DNA of 64,000 bases from Streptomyces platensis (lineage in GTDB: Bacteria; Actinomycetota; Actinomycetes; Streptomycetales; Streptomycetaceae), in assembly GCF_008704855.1 (NCBI RefSeq), contig NZ_CP023691.1, forward strand, positions 7,006,001-7,070,000, written 5' to 3'. How positions within the stretch are numbered: position 1 is the stretch's first letter; every line of letters starts with the position of its first letter. Shown here piece by piece: positions 23,946-32,510 of the stretch. The notes beneath the pieces were generated by a model, which made no database searches, had not been told where the DNA came from, and was given only the letters and a program-made list of their open reading frames with translations. Made by a program: the position numbers and the translations under genes.

Positions 23946-26231
23946 TCAGGGCCGGTAGGAGAAGGTCTGTGCCTGCGGGGCGTTGATCATCTGCAGGGCG
24001 AAGTACGCGGAGGAGAACTCTTCGACCTCGACGCCGTGCGCGTCGGCCAGGGCGGGGACCAGTGCGTCCCCGTCGCCGTACGCGTTGAGGACGTCCGCAT
24101 CGCCGGGGCGCAGAAAGCGGCTGAAGCCGGCCGGCTGCGGGAACTCGCCCTTGGGGTAGCCGATGCGGTCACCGCTGATCTCGCGCAGTTCGATCGTGCC
24201 GACATCGCCGATGCCGAAGCAGATGCCGCGCGGCGGCTCGCACAGTTCGAACCGGTCGATCACCTGCGGGTAGAGCAGCAGCCGGATGTCGGTGCCGTAG
24301 ACGGCGCTGCGCAGCGGTTCGACGACGCCGGCGCCCCGATAGGCGGTGATGACGGCCTGGGGCCACTGGGGTACCAGGGCGGAGCGGATCAGTACGGCGC
24401 AGGCCGGTACCGGTCCGCCGCTGGTGGCCAGGTTGTTGAGGTCGGCGTCCAGGGCGTGGCCGACGCCGACGCTGAGGGCACCGTCCACGGCGGCGCGGAC
24501 CCACTCGGGGTCTACGTAGGCGAAGCGGATGGACTCCTCCGGGAGCATCCGGCTGTCCGGTACCAGGTGCTCGAAGCCCAGCATTTCCAGGCGTCGCAGC
24601 CGGTCCAGCCAGCCGGTCACGGTACTCAACCGGTCGCCGGCGGCCTGGGCGAGGAGGTTGGCGATGCCCGGCTGACCTACCAGGGCCCGCAGGTCGGCCG
24701 CGGTGCATGGCGGCCGGGCGCTGGTGCTGGCAGTACGGCGCAGGCCGGCACGCAGCTGTGGGCCGGCCCGGTCCACGGCGCGGGTGAAGCGGGTGGCGTC
24801 CTCGTCGAGGAGCAGGTGGTCGAAGGCTTCGAAGGCCAGCGGTGCGGTGAGCTGCCGGGCCGTGACCACGGTGCCGGCCGGCTGGGGGTGGGAAGCCAGA
24901 CGGCGCACCGCGGAACGGGCGGCGGACCGGAACTCAAGCAGACCGGCGCGGAACTCGGCGTCGGACAGGGCCAGCAGGCGCCCGGCGGTGAAGGCGCCAC
25001 CGTAGGCGGTGTCGAAGACGCCGTACTTCTCCAGGTAGATCAACGCCTCGCCGGACGATTCCAGCCGGACGGCATCGGGGCCGGGTGGGGGCAGCTCGCG
25101 GGCGGGCCGGGCGGTGAGCGGTCCGCGGTGGAATGCGATGGTGCGCTCGCCCGTCTCCAGGCGCTGCGGCAGGGCGACGGCGCCGCCCGCCATGCGGTCG
25201 AGGGCCTCGCGCTGAGGGGCGGACGGGTCGGCCGGGGCGGTGACCGGCAGGCGCAGCCGCAGTTCTTCGGTGTCGCGCGGGGTGACACCGTCGGTGGTGG
25301 CCAGGTGCTGGGCCAGGTCACCGAAGCCGATACCGGAGTCAGGCTCGGTGGTGAACGTCCAGGAGGTGAGCGAGACCAGGCGCACGCCCTCGGCGGGGGC
25401 GGGGGCGGTCAGGTTCTGGTCGAAGCCTTCCAGGGAGACGAGGTGGACCACATGCCGGCCGCCCGCGGCGGCGGGGAAGCGGTTGGCGATCACGACGCCG
25501 TTGAGCTGCTTCTCGTCCGGCGCCGGGTCGGACCCGGCCACCGTGGCATCAGGCCGACCGCCCTCGCGGACGTGGGCGAAGTAGCCCATCTCCACGGGCA
25601 GGGGCTTGACCTTGTCGAACAGGTCGGCGGGGACCAGAACCGTCGCACAACGCTCCTCGTACTCCTCCTCCCGCAGGCTCTCCGACGGCAGGGCGGGTGG
25701 ACGCCCGGGGCCCAGTCGCGAGCAGAGGAGCTCGCGGACCGTGCCGGCGGTGACCGAGCCGACCGCGTCGGGGTCCTCGGGCAGCTCGTCCTCCCGGAAC
25801 AGCAGCAGGGCCATCCACGGCACCGCTTTGGGAGGTTCGGGGTGTGGATCCCCGGGCTCCGGAGGTGCAGGTTTCGGATATTCCGGGCCGAGCGGCCGGT
25901 TCCAGGGCAGGCCGGGGGCGTCGAGGTTGATGTGCGGAAGGGTCTGGCTGTAGGTGCCGACGGCATCAGGCGCCGGGAAGCGGGCGTTGATCCCGCCCGG
26001 GTCGATGCTGAACCGCGGCTCGATGACGTCGAACGGCTGCGGTGTGGCGTCAATGACACGGTCGCCGCCGTCGACGTCCTTGAGGATCTGCCGGTCGTGG
26101 ATTTCGTAGCGGCCGGCGTACAGCGAGGGAATGCGGTAGTCGAAGAACCGGGTGCGGTGTTTGGCCGTGGGCACGGTGAAAGGCCGGGGCCCCGAGGCGG
26201 GTGTGGTGGTCACGAGCGTGCCTTTCGACAA
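23946..26231 (-). CDS. 761-residue protein of unknown function (operon gene 2)
   Basis: A large protein without signal peptide. The N-terminal 100 residues (TRFFDYRIPSLYAGRYEIHD, then EPRFSIDPGGINARFPAPDA and LPWNRPLGPEYPKP) look like a distinctive conserved module. A Pro-rich linker and mixed alpha/beta regions follow, and the C-terminus has ELCEPPRGICFGIGDVGTIE and PQPAGFSRFLRPGD. No catalytic motif is visible. It lies between the DUF6603-like gene (66 bases) and the 1160-residue gene (73 bases), so the genes are probably co-transcribed and their products made together. The function is unknown. Confidence 0.7.
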   Translation of the reverse strand: MSKGTLVTTTPASGPRPFTVPTAKHRTRFFDYRIPSLYAGRYEIHDRQILKDVDGGDRVIDATPQPFDVIEPRFSIDPGGINARFPAPDAVGTYSQTLPHINLDAPGLPWNRPLGPEYPKPAPPEPGDPHPEPPKAVPWMALLLFREDELPEDPDAVGSVTAGTVRELLCSRLGPGRPPALPSESLREEEYEERCATVLVPADLFDKVKPLPVEMGYFAHVREGGRPDATVAGSDPAPDEKQLNGVVIANRFPAAAGGRHVVHLVSLEGFDQNLTAPAPAEGVRLVSLTSWTFTTEPDSGIGFGDLAQHLATTDGVTPRDTEELRLRLPVTAPADPSAPQREALDRMAGGAVALPQRLETGERTIAFHRGPLTARPARELPPPGPDAVRLESSGEALIYLEKYGVFDTAYGGAFTAGRLLALSDAEFRAGLLEFRSAARSAVRRLASHPQPAGTVVTARQLTAPLAFEAFDHLLLDEDATRFTRAVDRAGPQLRAGLRRTASTSARPPCTAADLRALVGQPGIANLLAQAAGDRLSTVTGWLDRLRRLEMLGFEHLVPDSRMLPEESIRFAYVDPEWVRAAVDGALSVGVGHALDADLNNLATSGGPVPACAVLIRSALVPQWPQAVITAYRGAGVVEPLRSAVYGTDIRLLLYPQVIDRFELCEPPRGICFGIGDVGTIELREISGDRIGYPKGEFPQPAGFSRFLRPGDADVLNAYGDGDALVPALADAHGVEVEEFSSAYFALQMINAPQAQTFSYRP

Positions 26232-26297
26232 GGGAGCTACGAACGCCGGCAGGGGATGAGCAGGCTCGGCCCGTAGTCGTTCACGGACCAGGGGGAA

Positions 26298-28883
26298 TCA
26301 GCCGGCGGCAACGAGCATCGGGCTCGCAGTGAAGGCGGTGCCCGCAGCACCCGCATAACCGCTCAAGTCGGTATCGACCGGGCCGAGTTCCACACCGAGA
26401 CGTCCCAGTGCGCCGACGAGAGCGGAACGGTTGCTGCGGGTGCCGGCCGCGTCGATACCGTCGTGGATCTTCTCGATCACCCCGCCGGGCCGCCGCGGTT
26501 CGGCGCCGACGGAGTCTTCGTCCGCGGACAGCGGCTGGCGGCCGTCCGGCGCGATCGGATCGAAAGAGATCCCCTTCTCGTCGATGAACCCGGTGGAGGT
26601 CCCGTAGTTCACCGGCGGCGACACGAGTTGGACTCCGATGATCCGTTCACGGAGCAGCCCGTCACCACCACCGCCGTCCGGGCTCGTGCCCCACAGAGCG
26701 TTGACGACGTTTCCGCGGATCGGCGTGTGCTTCCAGTGCCTCAGGGTTTCGTCACGGCCCTCGCGGTCGAACCACACGCGCAGTTCGCTCTCCTTGCCCT
26801 GCACGTGCATGGGCAGAATGTCCACTGCCGTGCCGGTGTCGACCGGTGTGGTGCTGTCGCGATCCAGGTACAGCGTGCTGACGGGGGCCTGGGTGTCGGT
26901 GGTGAAGGTGAAGCCGCCGCTGTTGACCAGCCACGGCTTGGCGTCACTGTCGGCGGCAGCATCAGGGGTGCTCTCGCCGGCGTACCCGGGACCAGGGACG
27001 GTACGGATGATGTGCTTGGGCTGCGGCAGCATGCCCTGGAAGCCGCCCCAGCCCAAGGCAGGCTTCTCGCTGCGGCGCTCAGCGCCGAACCCGAAGGTGA
27101 AGGAGATGAACCACAGGTGGACGGTGGCCTCGCCGCCCACTGCCGGGCCCCAGACCCGCACACTGGCCCCGATCTCGATGGAGATCGTGAGCCGGAAGAA
27201 CCACACCTTGATGGTGGCGGAGACCCCGATCCGCACCCCGATGCCCACATCGAAGTAGAAGGGGTTCCACTCCACCAGGACATCCAGCTTGGCAGTGAGC
27301 CAGGCTCGCACCATCCCGGCCTGAAAGACGATTTCCAGACTCCCGCCGGCCATCAGCGACTTGGGCGTCATAGCGGCATAGGCAGTGCCGCTGATTTTGA
27401 TCGTGTTGCCGATCCCCCACTCCAGACCGGCGGGTTCCGACTTCGGGTAGTGGCCCGGCAGTTCGCGGGCCCGCGGGAGGGCCCCGAGGATCAGAGCGAA
27501 GTCCCCCGCCTGGGGATGCTCGCCGAACCAGAACTTCAGCCCGACGCCGCCGCGCAATTTGCAGTTCTCGTCGATGAGGAAGGTCTTCTCGGTGAAGCCG
27601 GCGCTGATGCTCAGTTCCCCGACAACCGGCTTGACCGTCACCTCGAAGCCGATCTCCAGCCGGGCGATCTTCTTCTCACTCTGCGTCGGCAGCTGTGCGC
27701 CGCCCGCCCCGAGCAGGCTGATCGTCAGTTCCGATCCCGTCTGCACCAGAGCCATCGCGCGCCCGCGCACTGTCTTGAAGCAGTCAAAGGCCAGACCGGC
27801 GGCGAACCACAGGTCGCCCTCCTGCGGAATCACCCACGGTCTGGGCGGGCCGATCAGACTGGTCAGCACCTTCAGGGGATCGACCGAGGGGCCGTCCGCT
27901 CCGATCGCACCGGGGTTGTCCAGGGCCATGAGGAACGGGAAGGCGCCCAGGTCTTCCGCCCTCGGCACCCGCACCCGGCTGTTCCAGCCGCCGCCGAGGG
28001 CGACGCCCCGCACGACAAAGGGGGGCGGAGTGACACTGCTGCCCAGCGAACCGTAGGCGAACAACGACGGCCGAACACTGCTGGTGCGGGGCTCGAGGTA
28101 CGCGCCCATCAGAGACCCGTTGAATTTCCCGGTGTCAAAGAGCAGCGCCCCGCCGAACGCTGCCTCGTAATCCTTGAAAGGCCCGTCCTCCGCCAGGATC
28201 GGCATCGCAGTAAACGCCCCCGCGACCCGCACCGGCGACTTCTCGTACTCCACGCTGATGCCGCCGCCGCCAATGGGGGTTTCGACCGGCTGCCAACCAC
28301 GCACCATCGGCGACTCAAGTACCCGCACCCCTTGCTGCCGGTACGCCGTCGGCCGGGGTACGAAGATGCCGCGCTCGGTGACCAGCGCCTGCGGCCTGCG
28401 CTCCTGTGCACGTTCGGCGGCAGTCCGGACGCGCGCCGGGGGCAGGGGGCGGCCCAGGCCGTCCAGCCGGCCCGGATCGGTATGTGCCGCACGGCCCCGT
28501 ACGGTCAGCCGCATGGCCCGACCGTCCACCACCACCCAGGCCCCGGGCGGCAGTTCCGCATCTGCCGCAGCGCCATCGACCAGCAGCAGCCGGCGCCCCG
28601 CACCGAGATCGGCGGCGGCCACCGTATCGGTCACCCGATCACCATCGCCCGTGAAGGCAATGCGCACCGGCACCGGAGACGCAGAAGCGGTCGTCGCGGC
28701 CTGCCCGGTGATCCGCAACTCCGTCAGATCACACACCGCGCCCTCGACCCGCATCCGGCCGCCACGGAAGACCAGGCCCACATCGGGCACGTGGCCATCC
28801 AGTACGGATACGGGGATCTCGACCGCTCCCCCCGGTGCCGCCTGCTCAAGGATTTCCCGGATGTCACCCACACGTACTGACAC
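26298..28883 (-). CDS. DUF6603-like 861-residue protein (operon gene 1)
   Basis: First gene of the four. Residues 1-170 form an N-terminal beta-rich module (EIPVSVLDGHVPDVGLVFRG). Residues about 200-640 have the pattern I associate with DUF6603: short glycine-rich beta strands (FGGALLFDTGKFNGSLMGAY, PSLFAYGSLGSS, PPFVVRGVALGGGWNSRVRV) and repeated amphipathic strands (GIGVRIGVSATIKVWFFRLT). This suggests a long beta-sheet or barrel-like body. There is no signal peptide. The C-terminal 200 residues are less conserved in appearance. The DUF assignment is from memory of the pattern and needs a profile search. No biochemical function is known to me for that domain. Confidence 0.6.
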   Translation of the reverse strand: MSVRVGDIREILEQAAPGGAVEIPVSVLDGHVPDVGLVFRGGRMRVEGAVCDLTELRITGQAATTASASPVPVRIAFTGDGDRVTDTVAAADLGAGRRLLLVDGAAADAELPPGAWVVVDGRAMRLTVRGRAAHTDPGRLDGLGRPLPPARVRTAAERAQERRPQALVTERGIFVPRPTAYRQQGVRVLESPMVRGWQPVETPIGGGGISVEYEKSPVRVAGAFTAMPILAEDGPFKDYEAAFGGALLFDTGKFNGSLMGAYLEPRTSSVRPSLFAYGSLGSSVTPPPFVVRGVALGGGWNSRVRVPRAEDLGAFPFLMALDNPGAIGADGPSVDPLKVLTSLIGPPRPWVIPQEGDLWFAAGLAFDCFKTVRGRAMALVQTGSELTISLLGAGGAQLPTQSEKKIARLEIGFEVTVKPVVGELSISAGFTEKTFLIDENCKLRGGVGLKFWFGEHPQAGDFALILGALPRARELPGHYPKSEPAGLEWGIGNTIKISGTAYAAMTPKSLMAGGSLEIVFQAGMVRAWLTAKLDVLVEWNPFYFDVGIGVRIGVSATIKVWFFRLTISIEIGASVRVWGPAVGGEATVHLWFISFTFGFGAERRSEKPALGWGGFQGMLPQPKHIIRTVPGPGYAGESTPDAAADSDAKPWLVNSGGFTFTTDTQAPVSTLYLDRDSTTPVDTGTAVDILPMHVQGKESELRVWFDREGRDETLRHWKHTPIRGNVVNALWGTSPDGGGGDGLLRERIIGVQLVSPPVNYGTSTGFIDEKGISFDPIAPDGRQPLSADEDSVGAEPRRPGGVIEKIHDGIDAAGTRSNRSALVGALGRLGVELGPVDTDLSGYAGAAGTAFTASPMLVAAG

Positions 28884-29703
28884 AGAGCCCCAGCCTCCGA
28901 ACCGCAGCAGAAGGAAAGAACAGACCAGCTACTCGCCTCACTTGAAGCAGCCATCGATACCCCACACAGGCCCGTTACGGAACGCACCCGATCAGTGACG
29001 GACCGTACAGCAATGCCTGGTCGGGACGGTGGGTGAGCAGGTGATTTCCGCCAACGGACTCGCGGTCAACACCCACCACTTCGACCGCAGCAGGAGGCGG
29101 ACGTCCGGGGCGCATGCGCCCGTCGCGGACGCCGCGCACACCGGCCGCGACGGCCGATGGCGCGTCGGCCGCCGACACCGAGAGGACATCGACGGCCGCC
29201 GGCCGGCGCCGGATACACGAACAGCCGGTGTAGCTGTCACCGTCCGCACCGGTCCGGGGTGCGCCGAGGGAAGGCCCACGGTGTTCACCGGCGTTCTGAT
29301 GGCCGAGCACCGCTGTCCGCGACAGACGTCGAGTTCGTCGCCACCCTCCACGGCAGCCGCAGCTCCCTCGTTGTCCTGATGTAGCCGTACGGCGCAGGGG
29401 ACCGGCCGGCCCTGAGAGCGCGCAGGCGTATGTCAGTCAGCGTCACGGCCGCGAAGTTGCCGACCTGCCTATACCCGCCGTGTTGACGCGATCTTCGACC
29501 GCCTCGACACGGAGGGTTGGCGCATCGAGCTCGTTGTGGGCGATAGGGTCCTCGGCCACGCGGGGCACTCCTGCCGGCTCATCGGAACCGGCCGTTAAGG
29601 CATCGACCTCGCCCTGAGGTTCTGGCAGTCAGTGTTGACCTGGCGTGCCCCCACGCCCCGGGGCCCGAGCACCGAACGGAGCAGAGGGCCGGAACGGGTG
29701 GGT
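28884..29703. other. 820 bases without an intact gene, upstream of the four-gene operon
   Basis: It must contain the operon promoter close to 28884-28990. Further right are short codon-biased pieces, for example around 29470-29600, where a frame reads VDAIFDRLDTEGWRIELVVG and then stops at 29598. The preceding HGREVAD segment is in another frame. These look like relics of one or two small genes. No family is recognised. Confidence 0.4.
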
Positions 29704-30342
29704 TCAGGGGCGCGTGAGGGTGTCGATTTGTGCAGCGAGGTCGGGGTGGGTGGCGGTCAGGTGGGGGCGGGTGTCGTGGAGGGGGCGGATGAGTTCGGCG
29801 GGGTCGTCGTGGGCAAGGGCCGCATGGAGCTGGCTGAGGGGGAGGCGAGCCGTGGGGGGCAGGTCGGTGAGGGCGGTGATCTGACCGGCGACGCGGCGCA
29901 GGTCGGCTGCGTTGTGGCGGGCCCACGTGGCGGTGGTGCGTTCGGTGGCACGGCGTTCGCGGGTGGCCCGGACGCGTTGTTCGCCGGTGGTTCCGGCGGG
30001 GCCGGGGCGGCCGCGCAGGTAGCGGCGTTCGGCGGCCTGGCGGCTGGCGACGCCGAGGGGGTGGGCGAGGTCGGCCCAGCTCGCTCCCGCGTCGCGGGCG
30101 GTTTCGATCAGGCCGGTCTCCCATCCGGCGAGCTGCTCGCGCACCTGCCGCAGCAGCAGCAGGGAGGCCAGCGCCTGCTCCGGACCGTGGCCGGGCGCAT
30201 CCGGGGTGTCCGGGGTCTCTCGCCGAGCGTCGCGGAGGGCGTCGTCTATGGCGTGCAGGGCCGCCGCGGCGGCCAGGAACGACGCCGGGCTGTGGGTATT
30301 CGTGCTGGTCGTGGACGGCTGGTCGGCTGCGGTCACGGGCAC
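29704..30342 (-). CDS. Putative hsp18 regulator (helix-turn-helix type)
   Basis: A 212-residue, helix-rich protein divergent from the Hsp20 gene. The segment WADLAHPLGVASRQAAERRY is a good HTH candidate near residues 90-110, preceded by LLLLRQVREQLAGWETGLIE. The same layout, a small regulator divergent from hsp18, is known in actinomycetes. The C-terminal half is Thr/Arg-rich helical. Two inverted repeats lie in the 122-base shared promoter. It probably represses hsp18 at normal temperature; the mechanism (thermosensor or ligand) is not visible. It is not clearly homologous to RheA, so I leave the symbol empty. Confidence 0.7.
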   Translation of the reverse strand: MPVTAADQPSTTSTNTHSPASFLAAAAALHAIDDALRDARRETPDTPDAPGHGPEQALASLLLLRQVREQLAGWETGLIETARDAGASWADLAHPLGVASRQAAERRYLRGRPGPAGTTGEQRVRATRERRATERTTATWARHNAADLRRVAGQITALTDLPPTARLPLSQLHAALAHDDPAELIRPLHDTRPHLTATHPDLAAQIDTLTRP

Positions 30343-30353
30343 CTCCCTCTCGT

Positions 30354-30372
30354 TGTCATCATGTAGACGACA
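30354..30372. promoter_or_regulatory. Inverted repeat 1 in the hsp20/regulator promoter
   Basis: TGTCATC-N5-GACGACA, with one mismatch in the 7-bp arms. It lies 12 bases upstream of the regulator start and 8 bases from a second, perfect repeat. Confidence 0.55.
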
Positions 30373-30380
30373 TCGTGTTT

Positions 30381-30397
30381 GTCATCCATTGGATGAC
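30381..30397. promoter_or_regulatory. Inverted repeat 2 in the hsp20/regulator promoter
   Basis: GTCATCCA-T-TGGATGAC, a perfect 8-bp inverted repeat around one base. Half-sites share the GTCATC core with repeat 1. Position between the divergent genes suggests operators controlling both. Confidence 0.7.
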
Positions 30398-30464
30398 ATG
30401 TTACAACGGTGTCAGTGAAGCGCATTGGCAGCAACTGCCTGAACCCGCTGGAGGTGTTTTCACG

Positions 30465-30896
30465 ATGTTGATGCGCACTGACCCCTTCCGTGAGCTGGAC
30501 CGGCTGGCGCAGCAGCTGGTGGGCCCTGGTACCTGGTCGAAGCCGTCGGCGATGCCGATGGACGCTTACCGCGAGGGCGACGAGTATGTGGTGGCCTTCG
30601 ACCTTCCGGGCGTCCCTGCGGACGCGATCGACATCGACGTCGAGCGGAACATGCTCACCGTCAAGGCCGAGCGGCGGCCGGTGACGAAGGCCGACGACGT
30701 GCAGATGGAGCTGTCCGAGCGGCCGCTGGGCATCTTCTCTCGCCAGATCGTGCTCGCCGACACCCTCGACACCGAGCACATCCAGGCCGACTGCGACGCA
30801 GGCGTGCTCACCCTGCGCATCCCGATCGCCGAGCGCGCCAAGCCCCGCAAGATCTCCATCGGCGTCGGATCCGGCCACAAGGAGATCTCCGGCTGA
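30465..30896 (+). CDS. hsp18: Hsp20/alpha-crystallin small heat-shock protein
   Basis: 143 residues from an ATG with GGAGG ten bases upstream. The alpha-crystallin domain runs about 35-130: MDAYREGDEYVVAFDLPGV at its start, NMLTVKAERR in the middle and ADCDAGVLTLRIPIAERAKP near the end, including the GVLT-type motif. The C-terminal RKISI is an I-x-I-type anchor for oligomer assembly. It is an ATP-independent holdase for unfolding proteins. It is divergent from a likely repressor and followed by two DUF2267 genes on the same strand. Confidence 0.93.
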   Translation: MLMRTDPFRELDRLAQQLVGPGTWSKPSAMPMDAYREGDEYVVAFDLPGVPADAIDIDVERNMLTVKAERRPVTKADDVQMELSERPLGIFSRQIVLADTLDTEHIQADCDAGVLTLRIPIAERAKPRKISIGVGSGHKEISG

Positions 30897-30993
30897 CACC
30901 GGCCGGACGGGTGCGCAGGGCGGGCACCTGATCTCACCTCACCCCGCCCTCCGCACCCCTGGGCAGTCCGAAGAAGGAGGGGTGGCGGCTGCG

Positions 30994-31389
30994 ATGACTC
31001 TGCGACGCGAAGCGTTCCTCGGCCACGTGAAGGAACGCGGCGAGTACGACACTCTGGAGGAAGCCGAGCGCGCGGCCCGTGTGGTGCTCGCCCTCCTCGG
31101 AGCGCACCTGGTCGGCGGCGTCCGCGCCCAGCTGGCGGCGCGCCTGCCGGAGACGTACGCCCTGATTCTGCTCAACCCGCTGACCAGTGCCGAGCCGCTG
31201 TCCCCGGAGCGGTTCGTCCGCGCAACCGCGGCGTGGATCGAGGGCGCCACCGAGCAGACCGCCTCCTGGGACGTCAGCGCCGTGCTGTCCACCGTCGCCG
31301 ACGCCGCCGGAGAGGACCTGCTGGGCCAGATCCTGCTCCAGCTCCCCGCTGGCTACGACCTGCTCTTCGGCCGCCCCCAGCCCACCTGA
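30994..31389 (+). CDS. DUF2267 protein, paralogue 1
   Basis: 131 residues from ATG with AGGAGG upstream; a GTG at 30982 lies too close to that site. Helical protein with the DUF2267 layout: an N-terminal FLGHVKERGEYDTLEEAERA repeat-like helix pair, the LxxRLP-type segment AARLPETYALILLNP, and the ending LLQLPAGYDLLFGRPQ. These proteins are often linked to stress genes in actinobacteria, with no established biochemistry. It is 97 bases after hsp20, probably in the same operon. Confidence 0.82.
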   Translation: MTLRREAFLGHVKERGEYDTLEEAERAARVVLALLGAHLVGGVRAQLAARLPETYALILLNPLTSAEPLSPERFVRATAAWIEGATEQTASWDVSAVLSTVADAAGEDLLGQILLQLPAGYDLLFGRPQPT

Positions 31390-31446
31390 CCATCCCGCAC
31401 GCCGGTGCCCGCGCACCGGCCACAGCAAGAAAGGGCAACCACCCCC

Positions 31447-31884
31447 GTGAGCTCCGACCGGCACGCACCGCCCCAGCAGCCGTATGGGACGGCATACAAG
31501 CAGATGCTGGAGAAGGTCCGCTATGAGGGCGCCTACCCCACCCGTGAGAGAGCCGACGAAGCCGTCCGCCTGGTTCTTGCCGGACTGGGCCGCCAGCTGA
31601 CCGGCGACGAACGCGTCGAACTGGCCGGCTGCCTACCCCCGCAAGCAGCCCGCGTGCTGACCGCGCAGATTCCCGCGCCCCAGCCGCTGACCGGCTGGGC
31701 CTTCGTCAAGGACCTCGCCGCCCGCAGCGACGCCTCCCTGGCCACCACCCGCTGGGACACCGGCTCCGTCTTCTCCGCCGTCGCCGCCTACGCCGGCCCC
31801 GACCTGACCACCCGCATCCTCCAACAACTCCCCACCGGCTACGCCCTGCTGTTCGGCCGGGCCGAACTCATACCAGCCGCGTAG
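31447..31884 (+). CDS. DUF2267 protein, paralogue 2
   Basis: 145 residues from a GTG; the region upstream of it in frame overlaps the end of paralogue 1. It shares with paralogue 1 the plan YKQMLEKVRYEGAYPTRERA, LAGCLPPQAARVLTAQ and the ending LQQLPTGYALLFGRAE, so the two arose by tandem duplication and then diverged. A strong hairpin follows the stop, closing the hsp20-DUF2267-DUF2267 unit. Confidence 0.82.
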   Translation: MSSDRHAPPQQPYGTAYKQMLEKVRYEGAYPTRERADEAVRLVLAGLGRQLTGDERVELAGCLPPQAARVLTAQIPAPQPLTGWAFVKDLAARSDASLATTRWDTGSVFSAVAAYAGPDLTTRILQQLPTGYALLFGRAELIPAA

Positions 31885-31903
31885 ACGGCGACGTACTTAC
31901 GCG

Positions 31904-31938
31904 GGGCGGGCGCGACAATCACTGTGCCGCGCCCGCCC
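31904..31938 (+). terminator. Terminator hairpin after the DUF2267 pair
   Basis: GGGCGGGCGCG, 13-base loop, CGCGCCCGCCC: a perfect 11-bp stem 20 bases past the stop. It marks the end of the heat-shock transcription unit. Confidence 0.8.
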
Positions 31939-32375
31939 TGCGCCCCCGAGGAGGAGGCCACCGAGCGGGCGGCCGACGACCTGGAGGGCCGGTAACCACC
32001 TATTCGAGCCTGGGTACCGCTCGATGGTCATACCGGAAACCTGAGCGGTCATACCCATCTCCTCGCCGCCTGGCCGCAGTTGACGTCGCTGATCCGGCCG
32101 CCGGTCGGCCCGGTGAGTTCGGCGCGGCTGGCCACCAGGGTGCCGACGACCAGGGTGCTCGCGGCTTGGAGATCGTCGAACGGCGACACTCGCGCGCCGC
32201 TGCGACTCGGCGGAAAGCACGCCCGTGACGAAGTCGGTCCGCCGCCTGTCTGTGCGAACTGCTGGAGGCGTTCGACGCCGGAGGTACCGACCAGGCAGCA
32301 CAAAGGGGCGCTGCGATCCGCGTGCTCCACGGGCAGTGGCCGACAGTGCTGGGAGCAGGCGATGGGCGTTGACCC
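31939..32375. other. No intact gene; one codon-biased minus-strand fragment
   Basis: Around 32070-32200 the minus strand reads VSPFDDLQAASTLVVGTLVA followed by SRAELTGPTG with good codon bias, inside a frame spanning 32049-32330. No start context or family is recognised, and it is probably a gene remnant. The rest shows nothing. Confidence 0.35.
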
Positions 32376-32510
32376 TTAAATCCTGGCCTCGCCGCGGTCG
32401 AAGTACGGGTCGATCGCGTACACGTAGCCGCCGCGCTGCTGTGCGGCCTGGGCGCGCAGAGCCTGGGTGACCGGGGGAACGGCGGGGGCAGGGTTGGTCG
32501 GGGTGGTCAC
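32376..32510 (-). CDS. 44-residue small protein overlapping the upstream gene
   Basis: Starts at GTG inside a GTGA overlap with the stop of the 136-residue gene, so translation is coupled. Sequence is Pro/Ala/Gln-rich then RGGYVYAIDPYFDRGEARI. No signal peptide or membrane segment. Its size and coupling suggest a partner peptide of the upstream protein. It is not a recognised family, and a role as a modified peptide precursor is only a thought, as no modification enzyme is nearby. Confidence 0.5.
   Translation of the reverse strand: MTTPTNPAPAVPPVTQALRAQAAQQRGGYVYAIDPYFDRGEARI

Noticed and set aside
22445..28880. Long plus-strand frames opposite the four-gene operon (22445-23893, 23799-26276, 26463-28880)
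   Set aside because: Shadows of the minus-strand genes with no start sites or recognisable domains; codon bias belongs to the minus strand.
18693..28883. Contractile injection system or tailocin cluster
   Set aside because: A fibre-like protein is present but no sheath, tube, baseplate, spike or AAA+ gene; the call would go beyond the evidence.
31940..32060. Small minus-strand ORF starting after a GAGGAG near 32060
   Set aside because: Its frame runs through the heat-shock terminator hairpin, and the product has no protein-like pattern.
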